Source of the DNA: Mya arenaria
Lineage: Eukaryota; Mollusca; Bivalvia; Myida; Myidae
Reading direction: 5' to 3'
DNA length: 64,000 bases
Assembly (NCBI RefSeq): GCF_026914265.1
Contig: NC_069138.1
Span: 31,112,262-31,176,261, forward strand
A program made the translations under genes and the position numbers. The first letter of the stretch is position 1, and every line of letters begins with the position of its first letter. The notes beneath the pieces were generated by a model. The model was not told the DNA's origin and ran no database searches. It saw only the letters and a program-made list of their open reading frames with translations. Shown in pieces: positions 22,246-31,639 of the stretch.

Positions 22246-23160
22246 CCGAATTTGGCTGGCTCGAAGTGTTTTGGCATGTGAAGTCATTTTCTTCAAATAG
22301 TTGACATAGGTAATCATTTGGAAGAAAAGATAATCTAATATGTCGCTTTTATTTTTAAATGTTTTCTTTATTTATTCCCAGTTTTAGTACAATGATGCTT
22401 TTCTTTTTATTATGAAACGCTATGATTACACAGCTTTAAACCTTTAATTTCTTAGGCAGACTGTGTGTGGTGCTCATAATTTCAAACTAAGACAGCATCG
22501 TATCTCTAAAAATCTTTGGAGCCATAACATTTTGTTATGTGTTGAAAATGCTCCAACGCGTCTTCCGTTATAGTGCCAATGAGTGGAATAAGGATGTAAA
22601 CAGTGAGTATGGTTTCTTTTTTTTCATTTCTAGAGGTTTATACGAGTAAATTTAAAAAAAAAAAATGGAGAATTTAGTTCCACATAGGAATGGCCATGAG
22701 TTATTCGTAATGTCAAAGTTCTGAATAAAATTTAATATCTGATCGTCTAGAACTTGCATAATTTTCTAGACGTTAGTGTTGACAACGTAAAAATCTGGAT
22801 TTTCGTGTGAATTGTTCTCGTACCTTAGGTTTAAGAATTTTCTTAACATGTGTGTGGCTTTTTATTGACAAAAGGTTGCCGCGTTACAAATTTTAAAACT
22901 TTATTTGTTATACTTGCTGCACTATGCTCGATTTACTGAACGTTGCGGTGCCAATGAATAGGTTGTGGTGCTCATGAATAGTAATTTAGTAGGAAACTAA
23001 CTGTGAAAAAACTAGGAATTTCATAACATGAAAATTAACAATTAACTGAATTAATATCATTTCCGATCTTTTTAAAGTATGACCAACCACCACATTGCTT
23101 CGCGAACTTTAAGGTTCATTTGTGTCTAATAAATGAAGACTTAAAGGCAATTGATCGTCC
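22246..23160. other. Non-coding stretch
   Basis: AT-rich with poly-T and poly-A runs. No gene or recognisable repeat. Confidence 0.5.
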
Positions 23161-23593
23161 CCCCCCCCCCCAGTAAATGTAAATTTACATTTTACTGACC
23201 ATTCCAAGGCGGTACCTAGCAATCCTTGATATACACCACTAGTTTGTTTTATAATTTATAAGTGACCAGACAAGGGATTTTTGGCCCGAAACTCCTTTTT
23301 GAGTGAAAATGAGATATTAGTAATTTCTTACAGACCTGTTCTTCAGGGAAAAAATTCTGAGCGGAAAATTTAAAAATTCTTACTTTTAACGAAATTATGG
23401 CAAAATCTAGAAGGGTATATGTTTAAGAAACACCTAGAAATTTAAGTTGAACCATTTATGTTATTTCTTTGTTCGGGATTGTTGGGATAAGGATGAGGTA
23501 CACACAAACTGGTTTAAACCCCCAGTAATTTTGCATTTTACTGACCGTTCCAAGCCGGTACCTAACAATCCTTGATAAACATACCTAGTTTTT
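23161..23593 (+). repeat. Two copies of an ~80 bp repeat after C-rich tracts
   Basis: CATTTTACTGACC.TTCCAAG.CGGTACCTA.CAATCCTTGATA is found at about 23190-23233 and 23532-23575, each preceded by CCCCCAGTAA. Orientation is the same. Confidence 0.75.
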
Positions 23594-25011
23594 AAGGATG
23601 TATGCCGATAGGCCTGCAGACTTTTATAGCCGTATCTCGGAAATCGCATCGGCAGATCGACATAACATTTTTAACTTTTGGTGAATTAATGCGCACACGG
23701 GCGTATCAACCCCAGCGCGGTTAGAACTGCGGTGGTCACCGACCTAATTTACATTAACATTTACATCGAAAATACACCGTAAGCAATCTGCTCGTATAGC
23801 TACGGACTGCGTTCTGTATACTAATTAGCTTGCTATAAATAGCGCTGTAATGAGTTTTCAATCTATAGTATGCGGTTAATATAGTTCGAATAAGCTGCGT
23901 TTTGCGTAATATAACGCAATTGAAAGTGTACAAAAAGTAATTATTTTAATATCGGCGAGTTACAGAACGTAATATAAAAAGCAGAATCCGCAAATAGTTT
24001 CAAATTGAACGCGTACCGAATCAAACAAGTAAATGTATTATATATCTGTGTTTAGATTTTACTTCGGCCCAGGACCGATAATATGAACATGTACATTGTA
24101 GTCATCGCATTTGAACAGGTATATTCTCCGGAAATAAACTATGAGAAGTCGTTAAAACCCGGATAAGATATGGATTATATTTTGATGCAATTAAATGCTA
24201 ATTAGGCGTAAAATATTAATGCATAATGTTTTAAATGAAATTATAATACTTTATTTATCCTACGATCACTTTTTTGGTGATTGTAGTTCATTCATAAGTA
24301 TATTTACTATGTTTTAAATTGCCTAAATCGGCTATTACTTAACATTTCTTTTTTTTTTATTGAGATTGTTAGTTTTTCCTTGTGTTTGTAAAATGTGGGT
24401 TGCATAAAACTATTCTCTTGCGTAAGTACATACTTACAGCGTTTTAACCATTACTAAATGAATATTATGCTCATTTACCATTCAAATCAAATCGCGTAAA
24501 GCGTTGACAGCCAACGAACTGCTACAATTTGTCATAGTCGTGTAATGCCGAATGAAACGGAAAGTATGTGAGTATTTCTCAAATTGTCTCAGTAATTTCA
24601 GTCCAATATCTTGGGCATGTAGCATAATGCATATGCATAACAAAACTAAAACTGATAAAAATCTGTTCGTTTTGTCCACGAGTGACATGTTGAGGACATT
24701 TTTAAGATGTACATCAAACATACAGGGAATAAATAGTATGTGTGTGATTCGATCCAGAGGTATTTGGCGTTGTAGAAAGAAGCCTTAAACATAAACCTAA
24801 TTAATATGTCCAATGCATTTTGTTGGGATGCATTTGGTTTAGCTGGCATACCCTGGTAGTAAATTAAATACGTCTTTGTCAAGTTTGAAGTGAAGAGTAG
24901 ATTTTACTAAAAATTCCTTAATGCTTTATCCGTGGCAGTGCATTTTTTATGAAACCAAAGCTCCAGATAAAGTTTACACGATATTGATAATTACTCCATG
25001 TAACTAGTTGG
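23594..25011. other. Non-coding stretch
   Basis: No gene, exon or repeat with support. Short open frames at 24482-24882 overlap on both strands and have no domain signature. Confidence 0.5.
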
Positions 25012-25207
25012 CGTATTCCACATAACAAGTGACTTATACTTCATGATCTCATTGAGAATCAACATTAAACTCTAAAAGTTTTCGCGAAGGAAATTATGAG
25101 CGAGCATATACTATCTTTAGGGTTATGTTTAGAATTATGTTTAACAATCACATGACTATACTTACAAAACGTTGCAGGCCAAAATCCATTCAACGCTTTA
25201 AGCGCTT
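25012..25207. repeat. Dispersed repeat, copy 2 (partner at 13480-13697)
   Basis: Same block order as 13480-13697: GTATTCCACATA, CATTGAGAATCAACATTAAA, GCATATACTATCTTTAG, ACAAAACGTTGCAGGCC. Confidence 0.7.
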
Positions 25208-26888
25208 TGATTTATATAGTATATATGCAATGTGTTGATTGTGGAGTTTTGTGTTGTTCCATCTTTCTTTTTTGTGAATTTTTGTGGTTGTGTTCTATGT
25301 CTTTGGCGTTTACCCTGTGCCATTAAACGGGGTTTATGTTTAAACTTTTGGCTACTGTTTCTGTAGATTTTCACACAAGTAAAGTAACAATGAGAAGTCA
25401 CTTCCGAATGGCTGTCGTTTGTCCATGACGCTGTTGTATCATTTGGTATAATACAAAAATGAAAAAAACAACTTTCAAACATGTTTCATTATTATCTTAC
25501 CTTCATAAAGTGCAATTTTCTTTGTTATATGTTCATTCATACGGGGTGGATTTTTAGTTTCAAGACCTACAGCCTAAATCAAACGGTAAAGGTGCCTGAA
25601 ATGTTTAATAAAAGCTTATTTGTAGATACCGGATGTCTGGTAACAAATGTACGGTCTTCTAAACTCATGCCGGAAATTCCGGGATACAATATATGTTATT
25701 AAAATTTAAACATAAAACTAATTGGGAGATTGACATGATATTATATGAGAGGTAACTACTAACGAGGGCAATATGGTTCATTTATATTGTTTAGGTGACT
25801 ATAAATCGACTACACCATTTTCATTCCCGCCCGCCCATTCTTTTTTTCCGCCACTCAAATAATAATAATGAACTGGGCTCTGTATTTGCGTATTGTTCCG
25901 GTACTGTCCGGAAACGGTGTTTATTCATTACCAACCGGTGTCGATGTAAACAATCACCTGTAAAGGAGAATTGTAACGATGGTGTTCGTGGCACGTCTAG
26001 AGAACCATGTACTAGTAGATGGTCCCTTCAGCAATAAGAAAGATCATCTTAGACAAATTAAAACAAATGTTATCCCCGCACCCCCCACCCCCCAATTGAT
26101 ATAAATGGATAAAAATGTAGCAATTAATTTACTTTGGCCTTAACAGAAATACAAAGTATACACAATAAAACTAATCAAATATAGTATTGGTACTTTTAAT
26201 GTGGGCGAGTTATAGAGGATATAAATTGATTTTACTACTAATAACACGAGTGTTACAGAAAATATAGTTTTTCTATAATCATGAGTGAAATAGAATACGA
26301 TCGTGCACTGAAATCAACACATCATACGTTTCTATTATGCTCATTCTCGGATTTTTATTTGTATTTAAATTTATTTTCTTTAAATACACTCTTTTTAAAA
26401 ACACATTTGCAACCTTGCTACCGGCGGGAAACCCTTCAAGCAAAGTTTTGACGCACGGTTCGTCCAAAAGTTATTTTATAGTTTAAGAGTTTGTTTCATG
26501 ATACATGGGTATTAAATCACCATTCACTGTCAAAGATCAGTCTGATTCGTTTCACGTTGGAACGTTTACCAGATAAAGGGTAAATACCACACTTGGTTGT
26601 TGACAAATTTTGCGGCGTGGTGGGGTGAAAAATTATCCTTTAATTGTAAGATAATTTTCCAGGAAGTTCGTATTACAGTGTCAGACTGTTTAAAAAGAAA
26701 ATGTATTTGATGGATGATATGACATCGAATTTGTGTCCGAGCATTGGTTTTCGTCTGTACATTGGTGTGTGTGAACGCAAATGTTCGAACATTCAGCCCC
26801 CCAAAAAACATGATCACTGTATATATATATTTAAATACGGTAAAATAATATTTATTTCTAGAAATCTTGTTATCAGTAATTGATATTT
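25208..26888. other. Non-coding stretch
   Basis: No supported gene. Contains C-rich tracts near 26078-26095 and AT-rich sequence. Confidence 0.5.
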
Positions 26889-26944
26889 CCATAAATGCAT
26901 TATTTAGTAAGTAGTGAAAGGTTTATAATTCATAATTTATGTTT

Positions 26945-27327
26945 AGTTTAACCATTATATATTTTACAACGATTGTGATGAAAGCTATGATAGCTTATAC
27001 TAAGTCACTCTCGTTGGCACGATGTTGCTCGAGAGTGTGGTCTTGTGTTGTGGGGAAACCGGAGTACCCGGAAAAAAACCATTTGTCCGGCTTGGTGACC
27101 ACTAACCAAACTCACATGCGCCAAGGCCGGGTCGCGTTAGTGAGAAGCGAGTGCGCTAACCACTGCGTTACCCACTGCGCTAACCACTGCGCTAACTACT
27201 GCGCTAACCACTGCGCTAACCACTGCGCTAACCACTGCGCTACCCACTGCGCTACCCACTGCGCTTACCACTGCGCTACCCACTGCGCTAACCACTACGC
27301 TACCCACTGCGCTAACCGAACAGTAAG
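26945..27327 (-). mobile_element. tRNA-derived SINE with TTTATGTTT target-site duplication
   Basis: TTTATGTTT lies at 26936-26944 and again at 27328-27336, giving a 9 bp duplication. On the minus strand the element starts near GTTCGGTTAGCGCAGTGGGT, and after the 12 bp array reads TAGCGCACTCGCTTCTCAC, which is tRNA-like D-arm and anticodon-arm sequence with an A box. It continues with GTCACCAAGCCGGACAAATG and CCGGGTACTCCGGTTTCCCC, a body I recognise from many molluscan SINEs. The B box (GGTTCGANNCC) expected after CGACCCGG is missing, so a short deletion probably removed it. Inserted into MITE D. Confidence 0.85.
27158..27313 (-). repeat. 12 bp minisatellite made of SINE A-box units
   Basis: Thirteen contiguous 12 bp units of the form AACCACTGCGCT (plus strand) with common variant ACCCACTGCGCT. 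On the minus strand the unit is AGCGCAGTGGTT, part of the tRNA A-box region, normally present once or twice. The units are in frame with a long cysteine/histidine-rich open frame (26939-27451), which is a by-product of the period being a multiple of three. Confidence 0.92.
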
Positions 27328-27390
27328 TTTATGTTTGTTATACATGTATATTTGTATTGATTTTAAATACGAATGTCACTTTGATAAGGA

Positions 27391-28136
27391 AAAAATAACA
27401 CATTTCCTTTACGAAATGTTTTATTGTTATATCTCTGTCCATAACTGGTGAATCATAAAACGTGGAATGAACATTCACTGGAATTATATCACTGGTAGAG
27501 ATCATATATCAAAATAGGTATTTCTTTTAATAAAATAAGCACTGATGAATAATATGAACATACATCAAAATCAACAACATAAAATACCGTACAATAGTAA
27601 CAAATATAGTATATGGCACACCAACAAACAGTTCATATCTTTTTAAAAGAGCAGTTGGCCAATATCAACTTTTAACGTTTTGAGTCCGAATTTGAGACTG
27701 ATCGCTCTCAGAAATGTCAATTTCTAATTTAATCAGAAAATGAATCATAAAATTCATTTTAACAAAGGGTTATATATAATAGTAAATCAAGGCATGACAT
27801 AAAAAATGTACATCAATTTTCAACAAGAAAATAAATATTTACAGTATTGAGTGTTTAGTCTCAAACTCGGGCTCAAAGCGGTAGTTAATATGGGCCCTGG
27901 ATTATAGACCGGAAGTTGGAAACAGGGCCCAACTTCTCGAAATATCTTAATCGAAACAAGCTTACGAATCTTATTTCATTTAAGAAAATTACTTACATAA
28001 ACTTGGTTTTATGAAAGAAAATATATTTTGATCGTCATCACACATTTTTCAATAAAAGTCTCAGGACTCCTCAAAAACAAGATAAATACACACTATATAA
28101 CAAAACAAAAATAGTGACCATGGTATACAATATTTC
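27391..28136. other. Non-coding stretch
   Basis: AT-rich, no supported gene or repeat. Confidence 0.5.
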
Positions 28137-28250
28137 AATTTAAATCAATCTTCATTCACAGTGTCTGTTATTCATAACAAGTAATCCGATTAGCTACATC
28201 GTTCGTAATTCCAAGTAAAACAAATATTGAATACCAGCCCTGGATTCTGT
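28137..28250 (+). repeat. MITE G, partial copy 1
   Basis: TTCATTCACAGTGTCTG ... AATCCGATTAGCTACATCGTTC ... AATATTGAATACCAGCCCT matches the right half of the element at 28425-28574. The left end is unclear. Confidence 0.65.
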
Positions 28251-28424
28251 TATAAAAGACGTAAAATTGATCGTGAAATAAGGGATAGGTGCTTATACAT
28301 AGAAATCTACTTTGTGCTAATACATGGTTACACCGTACACAAATCCGTAGGCACACAAATGTCGGTTAAATATCAAGTATGCTTCACATATTAAATTAAA
28401 AATGAACCTTTTACTTGCATAATC

Positions 28425-28574
28425 AAGGGTGGTTTTCAATACGCAGCTTAATTCATTCTTATGTTCATACATCATTGATTCCATTCACTGTTTAGCTCCG
28501 TTATTCATATCACACAATCCGATTTGCTACACCGTTCTTAGATCCAATTTTGACCTATATTGAATACCACCCTT
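28425..28574 (+). mobile_element. MITE G, complete 150 bp copy with AATC duplication
   Basis: Ends AAGGGTGGTTTTCAAT and ATTGAATACCACCCTT are inverted repeats with one mismatch over 16 bp. AATC precedes (28421-28424) and follows (28575-28578) the element. No coding capacity, so non-autonomous. The transposase family is unknown. Confidence 0.78.
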
Positions 28575-28816
28575 AATCAACTCTGACTAAACCGATAATT
28601 TTAGTATAGAACTTTAACTTTAAAAAAAAAGATCGATTGGAGAATGCGCGTAATGATAAGATGGCCCATGTATCCGGGATGTTAACGTTGAAACAAACCG
28701 TTCAGTTGCAATTGTATGTCATGTGCACAGATTTATACAGTTCAAATATTCTTCATAATTGCATGTGTATCAAAAGTGAATATCTATAGTTTATTAATCG
28801 TTCGCAAACATGTACT

Positions 28817-29070
28817 TAAAGTAACAAGAGCACCGCGGACACAACGCCAACGTTCGTCTGTTATTATTTTTCTTTCATTCTAACAAGGGACATAACTATT
28901 GAACCTTAAAAGCCAGAGCTGTTGGTTTTGCTGTTCATGTGCGTATTTACTTTGAGAATATTGACACCAAGTTTCAGTTCAATATCTTTAACCTTTTCAG
29001 TAATGGTCAAGGTTAAAAGTGTGTAAAACGACACTAAGGCGATCAAAATGCCCCGAGTTTTTGTTTAGAA
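28817..29070 (+). repeat. Bivalve dispersed repeat
   Basis: Contains ACAAGAGCACCGCGGACACAAC, GGGACATAACTATTG, ACACCAAGTTTCAGTTCAAT and CAAGGTTAAAAGTGTG, phrases I recognise from repeats common in bivalve genomes. Family name not known. Confidence 0.55.
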
Positions 29071-29576
29071 AAAAAACAACACAGACGACCTTAACAGTCG
29101 TATCATTTTGGGAGGTTAGGAGAATGCCGTGCGTTTAATTATATTAAATGTTTAGGCCGAAATCCTGCTGTAAAAAAACCAACATGATATAAACTTGAAA
29201 CAAAATTAGTAATCAGGAATTCCAGTTTTATGAAACATAAGTTTCCAAAGAAACAATTGCTTGAATTCCAAATTGTCCGGCAGCCAAATGTAGTTTACTA
29301 CCCAGACCTTGTATCGCGGTGTTTCTAAAATGATTGTGCATTATATTTTGTTTACAAATATTTAACATATCGTGTGCCATCCTGAATGTTTTGAGTTGCA
29401 AAAAGGGTGTATTGTGCCATCATTCTTATTCTTGAAATAGAGAATCAATGCTGTCAAACTAAGCAAAAAACCCATTTGTATACACCGTGATGCATGGTTT
29501 AACACCTCCGCCGCCGGACTACCATATTAGCGTACCCGCTCGTTCTTCTAAGAACATCACACTTTAAAAACTTATC

Positions 29577-29735
29577 CATGGGTGGGATTCAACATGAAAC
29601 TTAAGTCAATCGTATGGTCATTCATCATTCACTTCATTAACTGTTTCTGTTCGTTATTTATATAACGCAATCCGATTAGCTTCATCGTTCTAGATCCAAT
29701 TAAAGACAAATATTGAATACCACCATGTATTTGCA
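29577..29735 (+). repeat. MITE G, copy 3
   Basis: Starts with GGGTGGGATTCAACATG and ends with ATTGAATACCACCATG, imperfect inverted ends of the 28425 element. The interior matches it (CATTAACTGTTTC, CAATCCGATTAGCTTCATCG). Confidence 0.7.
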
Positions 29736-31098
29736 AATACATTCCTTAACAAGATTACTGAAAACAAACTTCAAATGTCAACAACAAACATCAAAATCAC
29801 CAGCAAGAGGGATAAACAATACATTTCAATACAATGAATGTGTAACAAAACAGCAAAACAAATGGAATGAATGACAAGGTGATTTTGGCATGACAAAATG
29901 GACATAATCAGTTACCAACCATTCAGTTTCACTGATTCGTTTGTTGCACATATGGTTACTTTGGCATTGGTCGTACACCACAAAAATATCAGCAAATATC
30001 TTTACAAAAATTAAACAAATTGGCAGGGAAATTGTATATCAAATAAAATCCACAAAAAAAATATTAGTATATTGTTGTTACCTGGCAAGAACAATCATTT
30101 AGAACACCGTCATCTGAATATCTAAATGAGGCTGTGATTTTATTTTTATGGAAAGTTTTTACATATATATGAAAGGATCTTTGAAGATAGCGTTTGTGTA
30201 AATTACGTATTCATACGCGATGCAGTTAGTCCGTAAATGCGCCGCCATGTATGAAATGCACGTTGGATGAAATTCGCCATGAAAAAGGACGCTATACATT
30301 TTGGACAATGACCCCAGTCTGTATAGCTGTTAAAGACGTCAAACGTTAGATATTTTTTACGTAATCAACTATAAAACAATTCTAAATGTTTCGAAAAAAC
30401 ATAACAATGTGACATGAAATTAATTTCATAAATATGATGATAAAACAAATAATCAGAAAAAAAATGATAAAATAGAGAAAGAAAATAGAAAGATATTTCG
30501 CCGACAGAATGATTCGAACACATGAACTCTAGGCCCATTACACATCTGGAGAAGGTTAAAACAAGAGGGTTCTATTTAAAGTGACTCGCTCATGGTTTAT
30601 AAGAAAGGTGGTGGATATGTTGACCTGTAAAGGATACATTGATAACATCACGTGATAATGCCAATCAACCAATCACCCAACACCACAACCGTAATTAATT
30701 TTCAATCGCGTTACTAACGCTAATGAACATTGTGGTATTCAAAGACGATATTTGAACAGATATCAACGTTTGCCGAAGGGTTCCAGCTTTTGATGATATG
30801 TTTCAACGCTCCTTATGATTTGCCACACTTTATTTTGGAATTTAAAAAAGTGCATTTTACAAACCATTAGCGAGTAACTTTAATATATAAACACAATATG
30901 AAATTTTGGCGTATTTTGTCAACAACGTATTTACTTTACATCATTTTTGTTTGCATTTTTTGTGATCAGGTAGTAGGGGAGTAGGGTAATAAAAAGCTTT
31001 CAAGGTCTTTGTCGTCCTGCTTTTTATCTTTATATTGGTAAAAATAAAACACATATACTGTCCAGAACGGAGAATGCTGCTATAAACAGTGACCAATC
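29736..31098. other. Non-coding stretch upstream of the hAT-like MITE
   Basis: No supported gene. May include 3' flank or UTR of the minus-strand CNH-domain gene. Confidence 0.45.
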
Positions 31099-31376
31099 CA
31101 CTAGCGGATCCAGGGGGGTGGGGTGCAACCGGCGCGCGCTTCCCTTAAATTGTCCAAATTTTACTTTTTATTTCTGTATAGGAGAAAGAAGTAATTAAAT
31201 ACGCCCAAACTGCAGCATTTCGGACTAGAAAAGTCTTGGGTGAGTACCCCAACCCCCTCCCCCCGCTACCCACATTTTAAACCAAATAAAATTCGGTTCG
31301 GAGGGAGGGGCGCATGTCAAAAGGTTACGCGCATAAGTTACGACCCCTCTTGCGTCAAATCCTGGAGCCGCCCCTG
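31099..31376. mobile_element. hAT-like MITE, about 278 bp
   Basis: The left end reads CACTAGCGGATCCAGG and the right end, reversed, CAGGGGCGGCTCCAGG. CAGGGGCGG-type inverted ends with a GGATCCAGG core are typical of hAT-like non-autonomous elements. The expected 8 bp duplication is not clear (GACCAATC against CAATAAGC). Lies 138 bp downstream of the stop codon of the CNH gene, probably in its 3' UTR or flank. Confidence 0.65.
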
Positions 31377-31513
31377 CAATAAGCAAGCCAGACGTAGCCA
31401 ACTTTTTCGGTTGAACATGGCAGTAACTTAAGCATCAGCAGACGTCTTTCAAAACATTGCGCCTGTGGTGTTTTTGTGACTGGCTAAAGACATATGTCTG
31501 AAACACGGCTCTT

Positions 31514-31639
31514 CTAGACTGTTGAGTCGTGGAAAACTCCACCGGAAGCGACATTGGGACTCTCGGGAGGGGATAGGTCGTTGTTCCGCAGCATCGTGAT
31601 GCCGGAGTCAGAACTGGAGGAATCGTGGCGCTCGTTTTC
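31514..31639 (-). CDS. CNH gene terminal exon with PDZ-ligand-like end
   Basis: Acceptor GTATACTTTCAG before 31639, 41 codons and a TAG at 31514-31516. Encodes [17 protein letters not shown] and ends VFHDSTV. A Ser at -2 and Val at the end fit a class I PDZ-binding motif. The acceptor belongs to the last unit of a 24 bp tandem array, so which AG is really used is uncertain (see finding). Confidence 0.75.
   Translation of the reverse strand, partial: ENERHDSSSSDSGITMLRNNDLSPPESPNVASGGVFHDSTV

Larger units (their letters stand above)
26889..27390 (-). mobile_element. MITE D copy split by a SINE
   Basis: 26889-26944 (ATGCATTATTTAGTAAGTAG ...) and 27328-27390 (TTATACATGTATATTTGTAT ... GTCACTTTGAT) match consecutive parts of 49795-49888. 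The gap is filled by the SINE at 26945-27327. This fixes the SINE borders. Confidence 0.78.

Noticed and set aside
25795..26037. 80-codon frame that looks moderately GC-rich
   Set aside because: No domain, no splice partner, no conserved motif that I can point to.
26939..27451. Cysteine/histidine-rich 170-codon open frame
   Set aside because: It is the translation of a 12 bp minisatellite in a SINE read on the wrong strand.
31099..31376. Clear 8 bp target-site duplication for the hAT-like MITE
   Set aside because: Flanks GACCAATC and CAATAAGC agree only partly, so the duplication is not claimed.
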